The notes under the pieces: model-generated
The model's database searches: none
Seen by the model: the letters and a program-made list of their open reading frames with translations, nothing else
What the model was told of the DNA's origin: nothing
Shown: piece after piece, positions 36,246 through 43,139 of the stretch
Layout: each line of letters opens with the position of its first letter
How positions within the stretch are numbered: position 1 is the stretch's first letter
Translations under genes and position numbers: made by a program
NCBI RefSeq assembly: GCF_024178315.1
Contig: NZ_JAMZIK010000016.1
Location: forward strand, 1-64,000
DNA length: 64,000 nucleotides
Direction: 5' to 3'
Source of the DNA: Siccirubricoccus soli
GTDB taxonomy: Bacteria > Pseudomonadota > Alphaproteobacteria > Acetobacterales > Acetobacteraceae

Positions 36246-36523
36246 CCCTTGTTGACGGCCCGCATCCGCCGGTACGCGAGCACCACCTTGGCCATGTCCT
36301 TGCGCATGTCGGGCGGCAGGCGCTGCGCCTCGACGAACAGGTCGTCCATGCGCACGCCGAGGATGGCGGCGGCGCGCTCGATCAGCTCGTCGCGCGGCGG
36401 CTTCTCGTGGTCGCGCTCGATGCGCGACCAGTAGGCCGGCGAGATGCCGAGCCGCTCGGCGAAGTCGTTGAGCCCGATGCCGAGCGCGGTGCGGCGCTCG
36501 CGCACGACCGACCCGAAGCTCAC
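36242..36523 (-). CDS. XRE-family phage repressor
   Basis: 93 residues from GTG 36523 (GTGA overlap with the ImmA stop). FGSVVRERRTALGIGLNDFAERLGISPAYWSRIERDHEKPPRDELIERAA is a classical XRE HTH. Paired with an ImmA-type protease, the usual layout for repressor plus anti-repressor control of lysogeny in ICEs and phages. Direct repeats near 37299 are candidate operators. Confidence 0.85.
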   Translation of the reverse strand: MSFGSVVRERRTALGIGLNDFAERLGISPAYWSRIERDHEKPPRDELIERAAAILGVRMDDLFVEAQRLPPDMRKDMAKVVLAYRRMRAVNKG

Positions 36524-37257
36524 GGCAGCAGCCCTCCCTGCACCAGGCGGTAGCGCGCAACGCGCACCCGCACGAACTGCTCCGAGATCCCAAAATCGCC
36601 GGCGACCGCGGCGACCACGCCCGCCACGGCGTCGGGCGGGTTGTCCGCCGCGAGCACGCGGCTGCCCTGGCGGCCGTGGTGCGGCGCATGGACGGTGCGC
36701 AACCCCTCGGCGCGGGCGTGCACCAGGAGCCGAAGGTGCAGCGGCACCGGCGGGGCGAGCAGCGCCCCCATGAACTCGTTGGCCCGCCGCTCGGAGGCGG
36801 CCGTGACACGCTCGAGGAGCGCGTCCGGGGCCGCGGTGACGGAGCGGTAGCGGCGCGCCGGCGTCCCGAGCGCGGCGGGCACGTCGAACAGCACGTGGCC
36901 GAGTTCGTGCGCCGCGGTGCTGGCGGCGAGGTCGGGACGTCCGGCCACCATGCGGGCGTTCACCGATACTAGCGCGGTGTCCGGCAGCTCGGGATCGGTC
37001 TCGCACACGCCGAGCACGGGCACTCCCGCCTCGTCATGCACCGGGTGCGCCAGATCCCAGGCCACGGCGACCGCGCGCCCATTGGCACGGACCTCGCTCG
37101 CCGCGGCGACCAGGGCCTCGGCGCCCAGCGCGAAGCCTTCACACCCGGCCATGGCCTGGCGGCGCACCTGGGCGGCGACGGCCCAGAGCGCCTCGGCCGA
37201 GAGCGGTCGGGGCGCGCCCGAGGCAGCGTGGTGCGGGTACTGCACGACGATCGTCAT
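36520..37257 (-). CDS. ImmA/IrrE metallopeptidase
   Basis: 245 residues from ATG 37257. Zinc motif HELGH in STAAHELGHVLFD with a later Glu in ERRANEFMGALL, the classic gluzincin set. ImmA-like enzymes cut the partner XRE repressor on induction. The C-terminal region carries a predicted HTH (AVAGDFGISEQFVRVRVARYRL). Upstream is the divergent control region 37258-37557. Confidence 0.85.
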   Translation of the reverse strand: MTIVVQYPHHAASGAPRPLSAEALWAVAAQVRRQAMAGCEGFALGAEALVAAASEVRANGRAVAVAWDLAHPVHDEAGVPVLGVCETDPELPDTALVSVNARMVAGRPDLAASTAAHELGHVLFDVPAALGTPARRYRSVTAAPDALLERVTAASERRANEFMGALLAPPVPLHLRLLVHARAEGLRTVHAPHHGRQGSRVLAADNPPDAVAGVVAAVAGDFGISEQFVRVRVARYRLVQGGLLP

Positions 37258-37298
37258 GCCCAAAGGCGTGGCAGATCGTTGCGCGATTCGTCAACGAC

Positions 37299-37317
37299 GA
37301 TGTTCGCGAGATGTTCG
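37299..37317. promoter_or_regulatory. Operator-like direct repeat in the lysogeny control region
   Basis: GATGTTCG at 37299-37306 and 37310-37317, an 11-bp step, 42-60 bp upstream of the ImmA start. In the same 300-bp gap GGGGAAT (37440-37446) and ATTCCCC (37465-37471) form an inverted repeat. Both are candidates for XRE binding or for the divergent early promoter; I cannot name exact promoter boxes. Confidence 0.4.
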
Positions 37318-37557
37318 ATTCTCCCCGATATCCACCATTCCCACAGCCCGGCTTTCGGAGAACCGCCACGGGGGTTTGGAGGAGCGATACTCATTCGCCG
37401 GTGTCAGGGTGTACGGCCTAAGTCACTGATGAGGCAGAGGGGAATAGATCGACGCGGGGTCCAATTCCCCATTCCGCCCCTTTGCGCCTCCACCCCCGGC
37501 TCCGCGGTGTGATTGCTTCGGGACGCTACAGCCCAGCCACCCGGAGCCCTCCCGCCG

Positions 37558-38136
37558 ATGCCGCAGCCCCTCTCGCTCGCCGATCTCTCGCGCCTCCACC
37601 CCATCGCAGCCCGGGAGGCGCGTCGTGTCTGCCGGATCGCGCGGATGCCCACGCAGGAGCGGGAGGACGTGCAGCAGGAGATGCTGCTCGACCTGCTCGG
37701 CCGGATCGCCGCCTTCGACCCGTCCCGAGGCTCGCTCGAGGCCTTTGCCACGGTCTGCTTCCGGCACCGCGGCATCCGGCTCGCCGAGCGCTTCCGTCGC
37801 GAGCGCGCCGCGCGCGACGACCGCGGCCTCGACGACCCGCTGCTCGGCACCGGCAAGGAGCACCTCACCCTGGCGGAGGTGATCCCGGAATCGGAGGGCT
37901 ATGCCGCCTGGTGCGGTCAGCAGACCGATGCCGTGGCCGCGGTCGAGCGACGGCTCGATCTGGACCGGGCCAGCGCCGCGCTCGACGGGCGCGACCATCC
38001 GATCTGCGCGGCCCTGGTCGAGCACACCCCGCACGAGCTCGGCCGACGCGGCCCGCTCCCCCGCTCGGTGCTCTACCGCCGCATCGCGGAGATGCGCCTC
38101 CGGCTCCTCGCCGCCGGCATCGCCGCGGCGGCCTGA
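37558..38136 (+). CDS. Phage-encoded sigma-70-like protein
   Basis: 192 residues from ATG 37558. Region-2-like core: HPIAAREARRVCRIARMPTQEREDVQQEMLLDLLGRIAAFDPSRGSLEAFATVCFRHRGIRL, the pattern used to bind RNA polymerase core and the -10 box. Region 4 is poorly conserved: the C-terminus (LPRSVLYRRIAEMRLRLLAAG) is HTH-like but short. It is first in the rightward early operon, so it may direct transcription of the phage genes. Confidence 0.7.
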   Translation: MPQPLSLADLSRLHPIAAREARRVCRIARMPTQEREDVQQEMLLDLLGRIAAFDPSRGSLEAFATVCFRHRGIRLAERFRRERAARDDRGLDDPLLGTGKEHLTLAEVIPESEGYAAWCGQQTDAVAAVERRLDLDRASAALDGRDHPICAALVEHTPHELGRRGPLPRSVLYRRIAEMRLRLLAAGIAAAA

Positions 38137-38169
38137 GACGGATCGGCGAGAGCCTGGGTAGGGCCGAGT

Positions 38170-38511
38170 ATGGACACGCGCATCCCCGACACCCCGACCG
38201 CGCAGCGCCCGCTCAGCGAAGCGGCGCTCTGCGCCTGGCTCGGCGCCGCCGGCCCCGGCGACGCCCTCGTCTACCACCGCGGCGCCCTGGCGCGGCAGCT
38301 CTGCCCGCAGCTCGGCTGCCTGCCCATCGAGCAGCGCGCCGCCCTTGCGCGGCTCGCAAACCGCGCCTGGAAGCTGGCGGAGGCGGGCCTCGCCGACCTC
38401 GTGCAGCGTCGCCGCGGCTTCGAGGACTACGAGTACATCCTCGTCGCCCGCCGCCGTCCGCGCCGCATCGCGCCCGCGGTCCTGCCGCTCCTGCTGGCGG
38501 AGGCCGCCTGA
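38170..38511 (+). CDS. Hypothetical early protein
   Basis: 113 residues; its stop overlaps the next start (TGATG). Helical, with AALCAWLGAAGPGDALVYHRG and RLANRAWKLAEAGLADLVQRRRGFEDYEYILVAR. This looks like a small winged-helix-type protein commonly found in alphaproteobacterial prophages. Unknown function. Confidence 0.6.
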   Translation: MDTRIPDTPTAQRPLSEAALCAWLGAAGPGDALVYHRGALARQLCPQLGCLPIEQRAALARLANRAWKLAEAGLADLVQRRRGFEDYEYILVARRRPRRIAPAVLPLLLAEAA

Positions 38512-38999
38512 TGGACGCGCGCAGCAATCGGCCGACGCTCGACAGCGTCCGTCACCTGCCGGTGGGCGAGGTCATCGCGCTGCCGGCCGAGCACCTCGCT
38601 CTGCTGCAGGCCGACGCGCGCGAGGCGGTCGAGGCCGCGAAGCGCCTGCAGGACTGGATCGAGGCTGCGGTGGCGCTGCGCTACGAGCAGCGCGCCATCG
38701 GCGCCCGCGCCGCGGCCGGCAAGGACACCGGCACGGTGCGGTTCCAGGACGGCGCGGTGGAGGTCGCGGTCGAGCTCCCGAAGCGCGTGGAGTGGGACGG
38801 CCGCTGCCTCGCCGCGCTCGCCGAGCAGATCCGCGCCGGCGGCGAGGACCCCAGCGAGTACCTCGAGGTCAGCTTCAAAGTGCCGGAGCGCGCCTACGTC
38901 GCCTGGCCCGAGCGCATCCGCAAGGCCTTCGAGCCGGCGCGCACGGTCCGCACCGGACGGCAGACCTTCCGGCTCACCCTCAAGGCGGGAGGCACCTGA
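38511..38999 (+). CDS. Hypothetical early protein (recombination module)
   Basis: 162 residues. Helical start (HLALLQADAREAVEAAKRLQDWIEAAVALRYEQR) followed by VRFQDGAVEVAVELPKRVEWDG and YLEVSFKVPERAYVAWPERIRKAFEPARTVRTGR. Directly precedes, and overlaps, the RecA-like ATPase. It is probably part of the recombination/replication module; the fold is not recognised. Confidence 0.6.
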   Translation: MDARSNRPTLDSVRHLPVGEVIALPAEHLALLQADAREAVEAAKRLQDWIEAAVALRYEQRAIGARAAAGKDTGTVRFQDGAVEVAVELPKRVEWDGRCLAALAEQIRAGGEDPSEYLEVSFKVPERAYVAWPERIRKAFEPARTVRTGRQTFRLTLKAGGT

Positions 39000-39835
39000 T
39001 GCCGCTGCGCATCGTCACCGCTGACGAGCGTCTCTCCGCCGCCGCGAATAAGACCACGATGGCGCTGTTCGGCCCGAGCGGCGTCGGCAAGACCACGCTG
39101 GTCAAGACGCTGCCGCACGAGACCACGCTCTGCGTGGATCTCGAGGCCGGTATGAAGTCCGTCCAGGACTGGCGCGGCGACAGCATCCCGATCCGCTGCT
39201 TCGAGGACGCGATCGACCTCGCCTGCCTGATCGGCGGCGTGAACCCGGCCGCCGACCCGAGCGGCTACTTCTCCGCCGCGCACCACCAGCATCTGGTCGC
39301 CGCGCATCCCGACCTGGTCCGGCTGCTCGCCGGCAAGAGCATCGTCTTCCTCGACAGCATCACCGACCTGACCCGGCAGGCCATGGCCTGGGCGAAGACC
39401 CGGCCGGAGGCCTTCTCCGACCGCACCGGCAAGCCTGACACGCGCGGCGCCTACGGGTTGATGGCGCGCGAGGTGATCGGGCTGCTCAAGCACCTGCAGC
39501 ACGCGCCGGGCAAGAGCCTGATCATGGTTGGCATCCTGGAGCGCGTGACCGACGACCTCGGCCGCGTCTCCTGGCAGCCGCAGATGGAAGGCGGCAAGGC
39601 CGGCCGCGAACTCCCCGGCATCGTCGACCAGATGGTCTCGATGGCGCTGTTCTCGCGCGATGCACAGGGCGCGCCCGTGCACGACCCGGAGCGCGGCACG
39701 GAGCGCCGCCTCGTCTGCCGCACGGCGAACAGCTTCGGCCTTCCGGCCAAGGACCGTTCGGGCCGGCTGGATGAGACAGAGTCGCCCGACCTCGCCGCCC
39801 TCCTCCGCAAGATCAACCTCGCCCCCAGGAGCTGA
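38999..39835 (+). CDS. RecA-like AAA ATPase, Sak4-type
   Basis: 278 residues. Walker A ALFGPSGVGKTTLVKTL, Walker B SIVFLDSITDL, then a conserved LIMVGILERV. Short RecA-core ATPases of this form (AAA_24, Sak4-like) are phage single-strand annealing or recombination proteins and usually work with an SSB. The following gene is a good candidate SSB partner. Confidence 0.75.
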   Translation: MPLRIVTADERLSAAANKTTMALFGPSGVGKTTLVKTLPHETTLCVDLEAGMKSVQDWRGDSIPIRCFEDAIDLACLIGGVNPAADPSGYFSAAHHQHLVAAHPDLVRLLAGKSIVFLDSITDLTRQAMAWAKTRPEAFSDRTGKPDTRGAYGLMAREVIGLLKHLQHAPGKSLIMVGILERVTDDLGRVSWQPQMEGGKAGRELPGIVDQMVSMALFSRDAQGAPVHDPERGTERRLVCRTANSFGLPAKDRSGRLDETESPDLAALLRKINLAPRS

Positions 39836-39838
39836 CGC

Positions 39839-40570
39839 ATGACTTTCGACATGAACAACGCCGAGCTGCCGCGCGGCACCGACCTCATCCCGGACGGCAG
39901 CTTCGTGAAGCTGCGCATGGAGATCCGCAAGGGCGGCATCGACGGTGCCAGCCCCTTCGACCGGGAGCTGCTCAAGGCGGCGAAAACGCCCGGCAGCGAC
40001 GTGCGCATGCTCGACTGCGAGTTCACCGTGGTGGCGGGCCCGCATAGCAAGCGGAAGCTCTGGCAGAGCTTCACCGTCGCCGGCGGCAAGGTCGACGAGC
40101 AGGGCGTCTCCATCGGCTGGAAGATCTCGAAGGGGATGTTCCGCGCGATGATCGACAGCGCGCTCGGCCTCGATCCGCACGACATGGGCGAGGCCGCGAA
40201 GGCCAAGCGGATCCTGCGCGGCCTCGCCGACCTCAACGGCATCACCTTCGCCGCGAAACTCCGCATCGAGCCGGCCAACGATCCCCGCTACGGCGACAAC
40301 AACCGGATTGACCGGGTGGTGCTGCCGGGCGAGGCGGAATACCCGCGCATCATGGCGGGCGAGGCGCTGGCGCCGCAGCCGAGCCAGCGCGCGGCGCGAC
40401 AGCCGGCGACCGGCAACACGCCATCGGCCTGGGGTGGCACTGGTGCGCCAGCATCCCCCGCGCCTGCGGCCCGGGTCTGGGAGCGCCCCGCCCCGACGCC
40501 GCCCGCTCAGCCCCCGGCACCGCCCGCCCAGGCCCCGCTGGCCGGCGGCCCGACCTGGCTAAACGGCTGA
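39839..40570 (+). CDS. Probable phage ssDNA-binding protein
   Basis: 243 residues. The N-terminal half has DLIPDGSFVKLRMEIRKGG, CEFTVVAGPHSKRKLWQSFTVAGG and GLADLNGITFAAKLRIEP, resembling DUF669-like phage SSB proteins. The last 70 residues are a Pro/Ala-rich tail ending WLNG, as in many SSBs. Directly behind the Sak4-like ATPase. Confidence 0.6.
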   Translation: MTFDMNNAELPRGTDLIPDGSFVKLRMEIRKGGIDGASPFDRELLKAAKTPGSDVRMLDCEFTVVAGPHSKRKLWQSFTVAGGKVDEQGVSIGWKISKGMFRAMIDSALGLDPHDMGEAAKAKRILRGLADLNGITFAAKLRIEPANDPRYGDNNRIDRVVLPGEAEYPRIMAGEALAPQPSQRAARQPATGNTPSAWGGTGAPASPAPAARVWERPAPTPPAQPPAPPAQAPLAGGPTWLNG

Positions 40571-40577
40571 TGGCGGG

Positions 40578-41036
40578 ATGGCACGACGCCGCTGGAGCCA
40601 GCCCCGGCAGCGCCCAGCGCCCGCCGCAGCATCGGCGCCGCTGCTGCCCCGCTGCACGCCCGAGGACCAGGTCCGGCACCTGGTCTGTGGGCTGTGCGGC
40701 CGCGAGGCGAAGGGCTTCGGTTATGTGCACGGACTGCGCTTCGGCGAGTTCCAGCATTACCGGTTCTGCAGCATGGCCTGCTGCAAAGCGGGCAGTGCCC
40801 TCGCGCGGAGGTCGAACGGCTTGATCGACAAGACGCCGATGGAGGCGCGCGCGATCAAGGACGCGCGCCGGCCCCTCGCCGAGGTGCTGCAGGAGCTCGG
40901 GCTGCTCGGCCCCTTCCACAACCGCAGCGCGGCTGAGATCGACCGCATCATCGAGGCCTGTGTCGACGGCTTCCAGGCCTCGATGCAGCGCCAGGCCGCC
41001 GAGCGTGATCCGCTCGACGACCCTATCCCCTTCTGA
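40578..41036 (+). CDS. DUF6511-like zinc-binding protein
   Basis: 152 residues. CGLCGREAKGFGYVHG and FCSMACC give a CxxC...CxxxC metal site; then IDKTPMEARAIKDARRPLAEVLQELGLLGPFHNRSAAEIDRIIEACVDGFQASMQRQ, the conserved tail of this phage family. Role unknown; in an early replication operon. Confidence 0.7.
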   Translation: MARRRWSQPRQRPAPAAASAPLLPRCTPEDQVRHLVCGLCGREAKGFGYVHGLRFGEFQHYRFCSMACCKAGSALARRSNGLIDKTPMEARAIKDARRPLAEVLQELGLLGPFHNRSAAEIDRIIEACVDGFQASMQRQAAERDPLDDPIPF

Positions 41037-41037
41037 G

Positions 41038-41820
41038 GTGACGGTGCTGCTCGACCTGAACCACGGCTCCGGCGCCGTCTACGGGCGTCCCGTACACGGC
41101 CGCGAAGGCGCCGTCGCCGTCACGGCGCGTGTGAACGCCGCGATCAACGCGGCGCTGCTGGCGCGGCATCGCCGGCAGGTGCCGCGCGACTATCTCGGTG
41201 GCAGCCGCGTCGGCGAACCCTGCGCCCGCAAGCTCGTCTACGAGATCACCCACGCGCCGAAGGACCGTGACTTCGATGCTGACATCCTCCGGGTCTTCGA
41301 CGCCGGCCACCAGTTCGAGGCGCTGTCCATCCGCTGGCTCCGGCTTGCCGGTTTCGACCTGCGCGACCGTGGCCCGGATGGCGGTCAGATTGGCTTCGTC
41401 GCGGCGGGCGGGAGGCTGCGGGGCCACGCTGATGGCGTGATCGCCGCTGGTCCCGATGTCGGCATCAGCTGGCCCGCGCTGTGGGAGCACAAAGCGCTCG
41501 GGCAGAAATCCTGGACGGATCTGGTCAAGCGCGGACTGCGCCTGTCGAAGCCGATCTACTTCGCGCAGGTGCAGCTCTACATGGCCTACCTCGAGCTCGA
41601 GGTAGCGCTGCTGACGGCGCTGAACCGTGACACGCTGGCGCTGCACCACGAGGCGGTGCCCTTCGACGCGGCGGAGGCGCAGCGGCTCTCTGACCATGCC
41701 GTCGACATCCTGCGCGCTGCCGATGCGGGCGATTTGCCGCCGCGCATTGCGCAAGCCGCCGACTTTTATCTCTGTCGCCTCTGTCCCTACGCCACGCGCT
41801 GCTGGGAGACGCTCGCATGA
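41038..41820 (+). CDS. Cas4/RecB-like PD-(D/E)XK exonuclease
   Basis: 260 residues from GTG 41038. The first Cys (GEPCARKLVYEI) and three at the end (CRLCPYATRCW) give the four-Cys Fe-S layout of Cas4-type nucleases; the core has GHADGVI, WEHKAL and FAQVQLYMAYLE, matching the D, ExK and Q-Y motifs. It probably processes DNA ends for phage recombination. Overlaps the helicase start. Confidence 0.75.
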   Translation: MTVLLDLNHGSGAVYGRPVHGREGAVAVTARVNAAINAALLARHRRQVPRDYLGGSRVGEPCARKLVYEITHAPKDRDFDADILRVFDAGHQFEALSIRWLRLAGFDLRDRGPDGGQIGFVAAGGRLRGHADGVIAAGPDVGISWPALWEHKALGQKSWTDLVKRGLRLSKPIYFAQVQLYMAYLELEVALLTALNRDTLALHHEAVPFDAAEAQRLSDHAVDILRAADAGDLPPRIAQAADFYLCRLCPYATRCWETLA

Positions 41821-43139
41821 GCGACATCACGCCCTCCGACACCCAGCACCGGGCGATCGCCGCGATCAAGCACTGGTTCCAGAACGAGGCCGACCGCAAG
41901 CAGGTGTACCGCCTCTTCGGCTATGCCGGCACCGGCAAGTCCACCGTGCTGCGCTTCGCGCTGGAGGAGCTCGGCCTCGAGCACCACCGGGGCGGCGGCG
42001 ATGGCGAGCCCTGCGCGCCCGGCGTGGTCACCGCCACCTTCACCGGCAAGGCCGCGCTGGTGCTGCGCCGCAAAGGCACGCCGGCGCGCACCATCCACAG
42101 CCTGATCTACTCCGTCATCGAGGCCACGGAGGAGGAGGTCGAGGCTGCCGAGAAGAAGATCGAGGAGGCGGTCGCGCGGGCGCGGGGCCTCACCGGCTTC
42201 GAGCGCACCGCGGCGGAAGCGACGATCGAGGCGATGCGCCAGGGCGTCGCCGACATGAAGCGCCCGCGCTTCGCGCTGAACCCCAAGAGCGACGCCGCGC
42301 ACGCGAAGCTGATCGTGCTCGACGAGGTCTCCATGGTCGGCGAGGAGATGGCGCGCGATCTTCTGAGCTTCGGAAAGCCGATCCTCGTGCTTGGCGACCC
42401 CGGCCAGTTGCCGCCGATCCAGGGCGAAGGCGCGTTCACCAAGGACGCGCCCGACATCATGCTGACGGAGATCCACCGCCAAGCGGCGGAGAGCGCCATC
42501 ATCCGCCTCGCCACCATGGCACGCCAGGGCGAGCCGATCGGCTTTGGGCGGTACGACGACCACGTCTGGAAGATGCGCAAGCTCGATGTCACGCCGGCGC
42601 AGGCGCTGCGCGGCGGCCAGGTGATCTGCGGCATGAACGCGACCCGGCTGCAGCTGAACAACGCCATGCGCCGGGCCGCCGGCTTCGAGGGGGGCTGCCT
42701 GCCCACCGGGCCGGGCGAGAAGATCATCTGCCTGAAGAACCAGAACGATCTCGGCCTGATCAACGGCATGTTCCTCAGCCTCTCGGACATCGTCGATGAG
42801 GGCAGCCACTACTTCTCGGCAGTGGTCACCGACGAGGATGGCAACCGCATCGGCGCCCCCCAGGCGGACGGCAGCCGCGGGCGGCTCCGCATCTACAAGG
42901 GCCACTTCGAGGACCACGTCTCCTTCGACAAGCAGCGCCACGATCGCGACTGGAAGCTGAAGAAGGGGCTGACCGAGGCGAGTTTCGGCTGGGCCATCAC
43001 CGGGCACAAGAGCCAGGGCTCGCAGTGGGAGAACGTGGTGGTCTGGGACGACGGCCTCGGCCGGACGGAGCTCGACCGGCGCCGCTGGCTCTACACGGTC
43101 ATCACCCGCGCCGAGCAGGGGCTGGTGATCCTGGCATGA
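41817..43139 (+). CDS. SF1 DNA helicase, RecD/Dda-like
   Basis: 440 residues. Walker A GYAGTGKST, motif Ia TATFTGKAALVLR, Walker B IVLDEVSMVGEEM, motif III LVLGDPGQLPP, and a UvrD_C_2-type end GWAITGHKSQGSQWENVVV...YTVITRAEQGLVIL. A small 5'-3' helicase like T4 Dda. An insert near residues 100-145 is rich in Glu and Lys (EEEVEAAEKKIEEAV). Overlaps both neighbours by 4 bases. Confidence 0.88.
   Translation: MSDITPSDTQHRAIAAIKHWFQNEADRKQVYRLFGYAGTGKSTVLRFALEELGLEHHRGGGDGEPCAPGVVTATFTGKAALVLRRKGTPARTIHSLIYSVIEATEEEVEAAEKKIEEAVARARGLTGFERTAAEATIEAMRQGVADMKRPRFALNPKSDAAHAKLIVLDEVSMVGEEMARDLLSFGKPILVLGDPGQLPPIQGEGAFTKDAPDIMLTEIHRQAAESAIIRLATMARQGEPIGFGRYDDHVWKMRKLDVTPAQALRGGQVICGMNATRLQLNNAMRRAAGFEGGCLPTGPGEKIICLKNQNDLGLINGMFLSLSDIVDEGSHYFSAVVTDEDGNRIGAPQADGSRGRLRIYKGHFEDHVSFDKQRHDRDWKLKKGLTEASFGWAITGHKSQGSQWENVVVWDDGLGRTELDRRRWLYTVITRAEQGLVILA

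Noticed and set aside
37440-37475. tRNA-like T-arm (GGGGTCCAATTCCCC) in the prophage control region
   Set aside because: No acceptor, D or anticodon arm can be built around it; kept only as a possible inverted repeat.
37423-38277. Long minus-strand frame opposite the sigma-like gene
   Set aside because: Antisense frame of GC-rich coding DNA; low-complexity Arg/Ala/Gly content and no start context.
38894-40180. 428-aa minus-strand frame opposite the RecA-like ATPase
   Set aside because: Shadow of plus-strand genes; GC-rich third positions create long false frames here.
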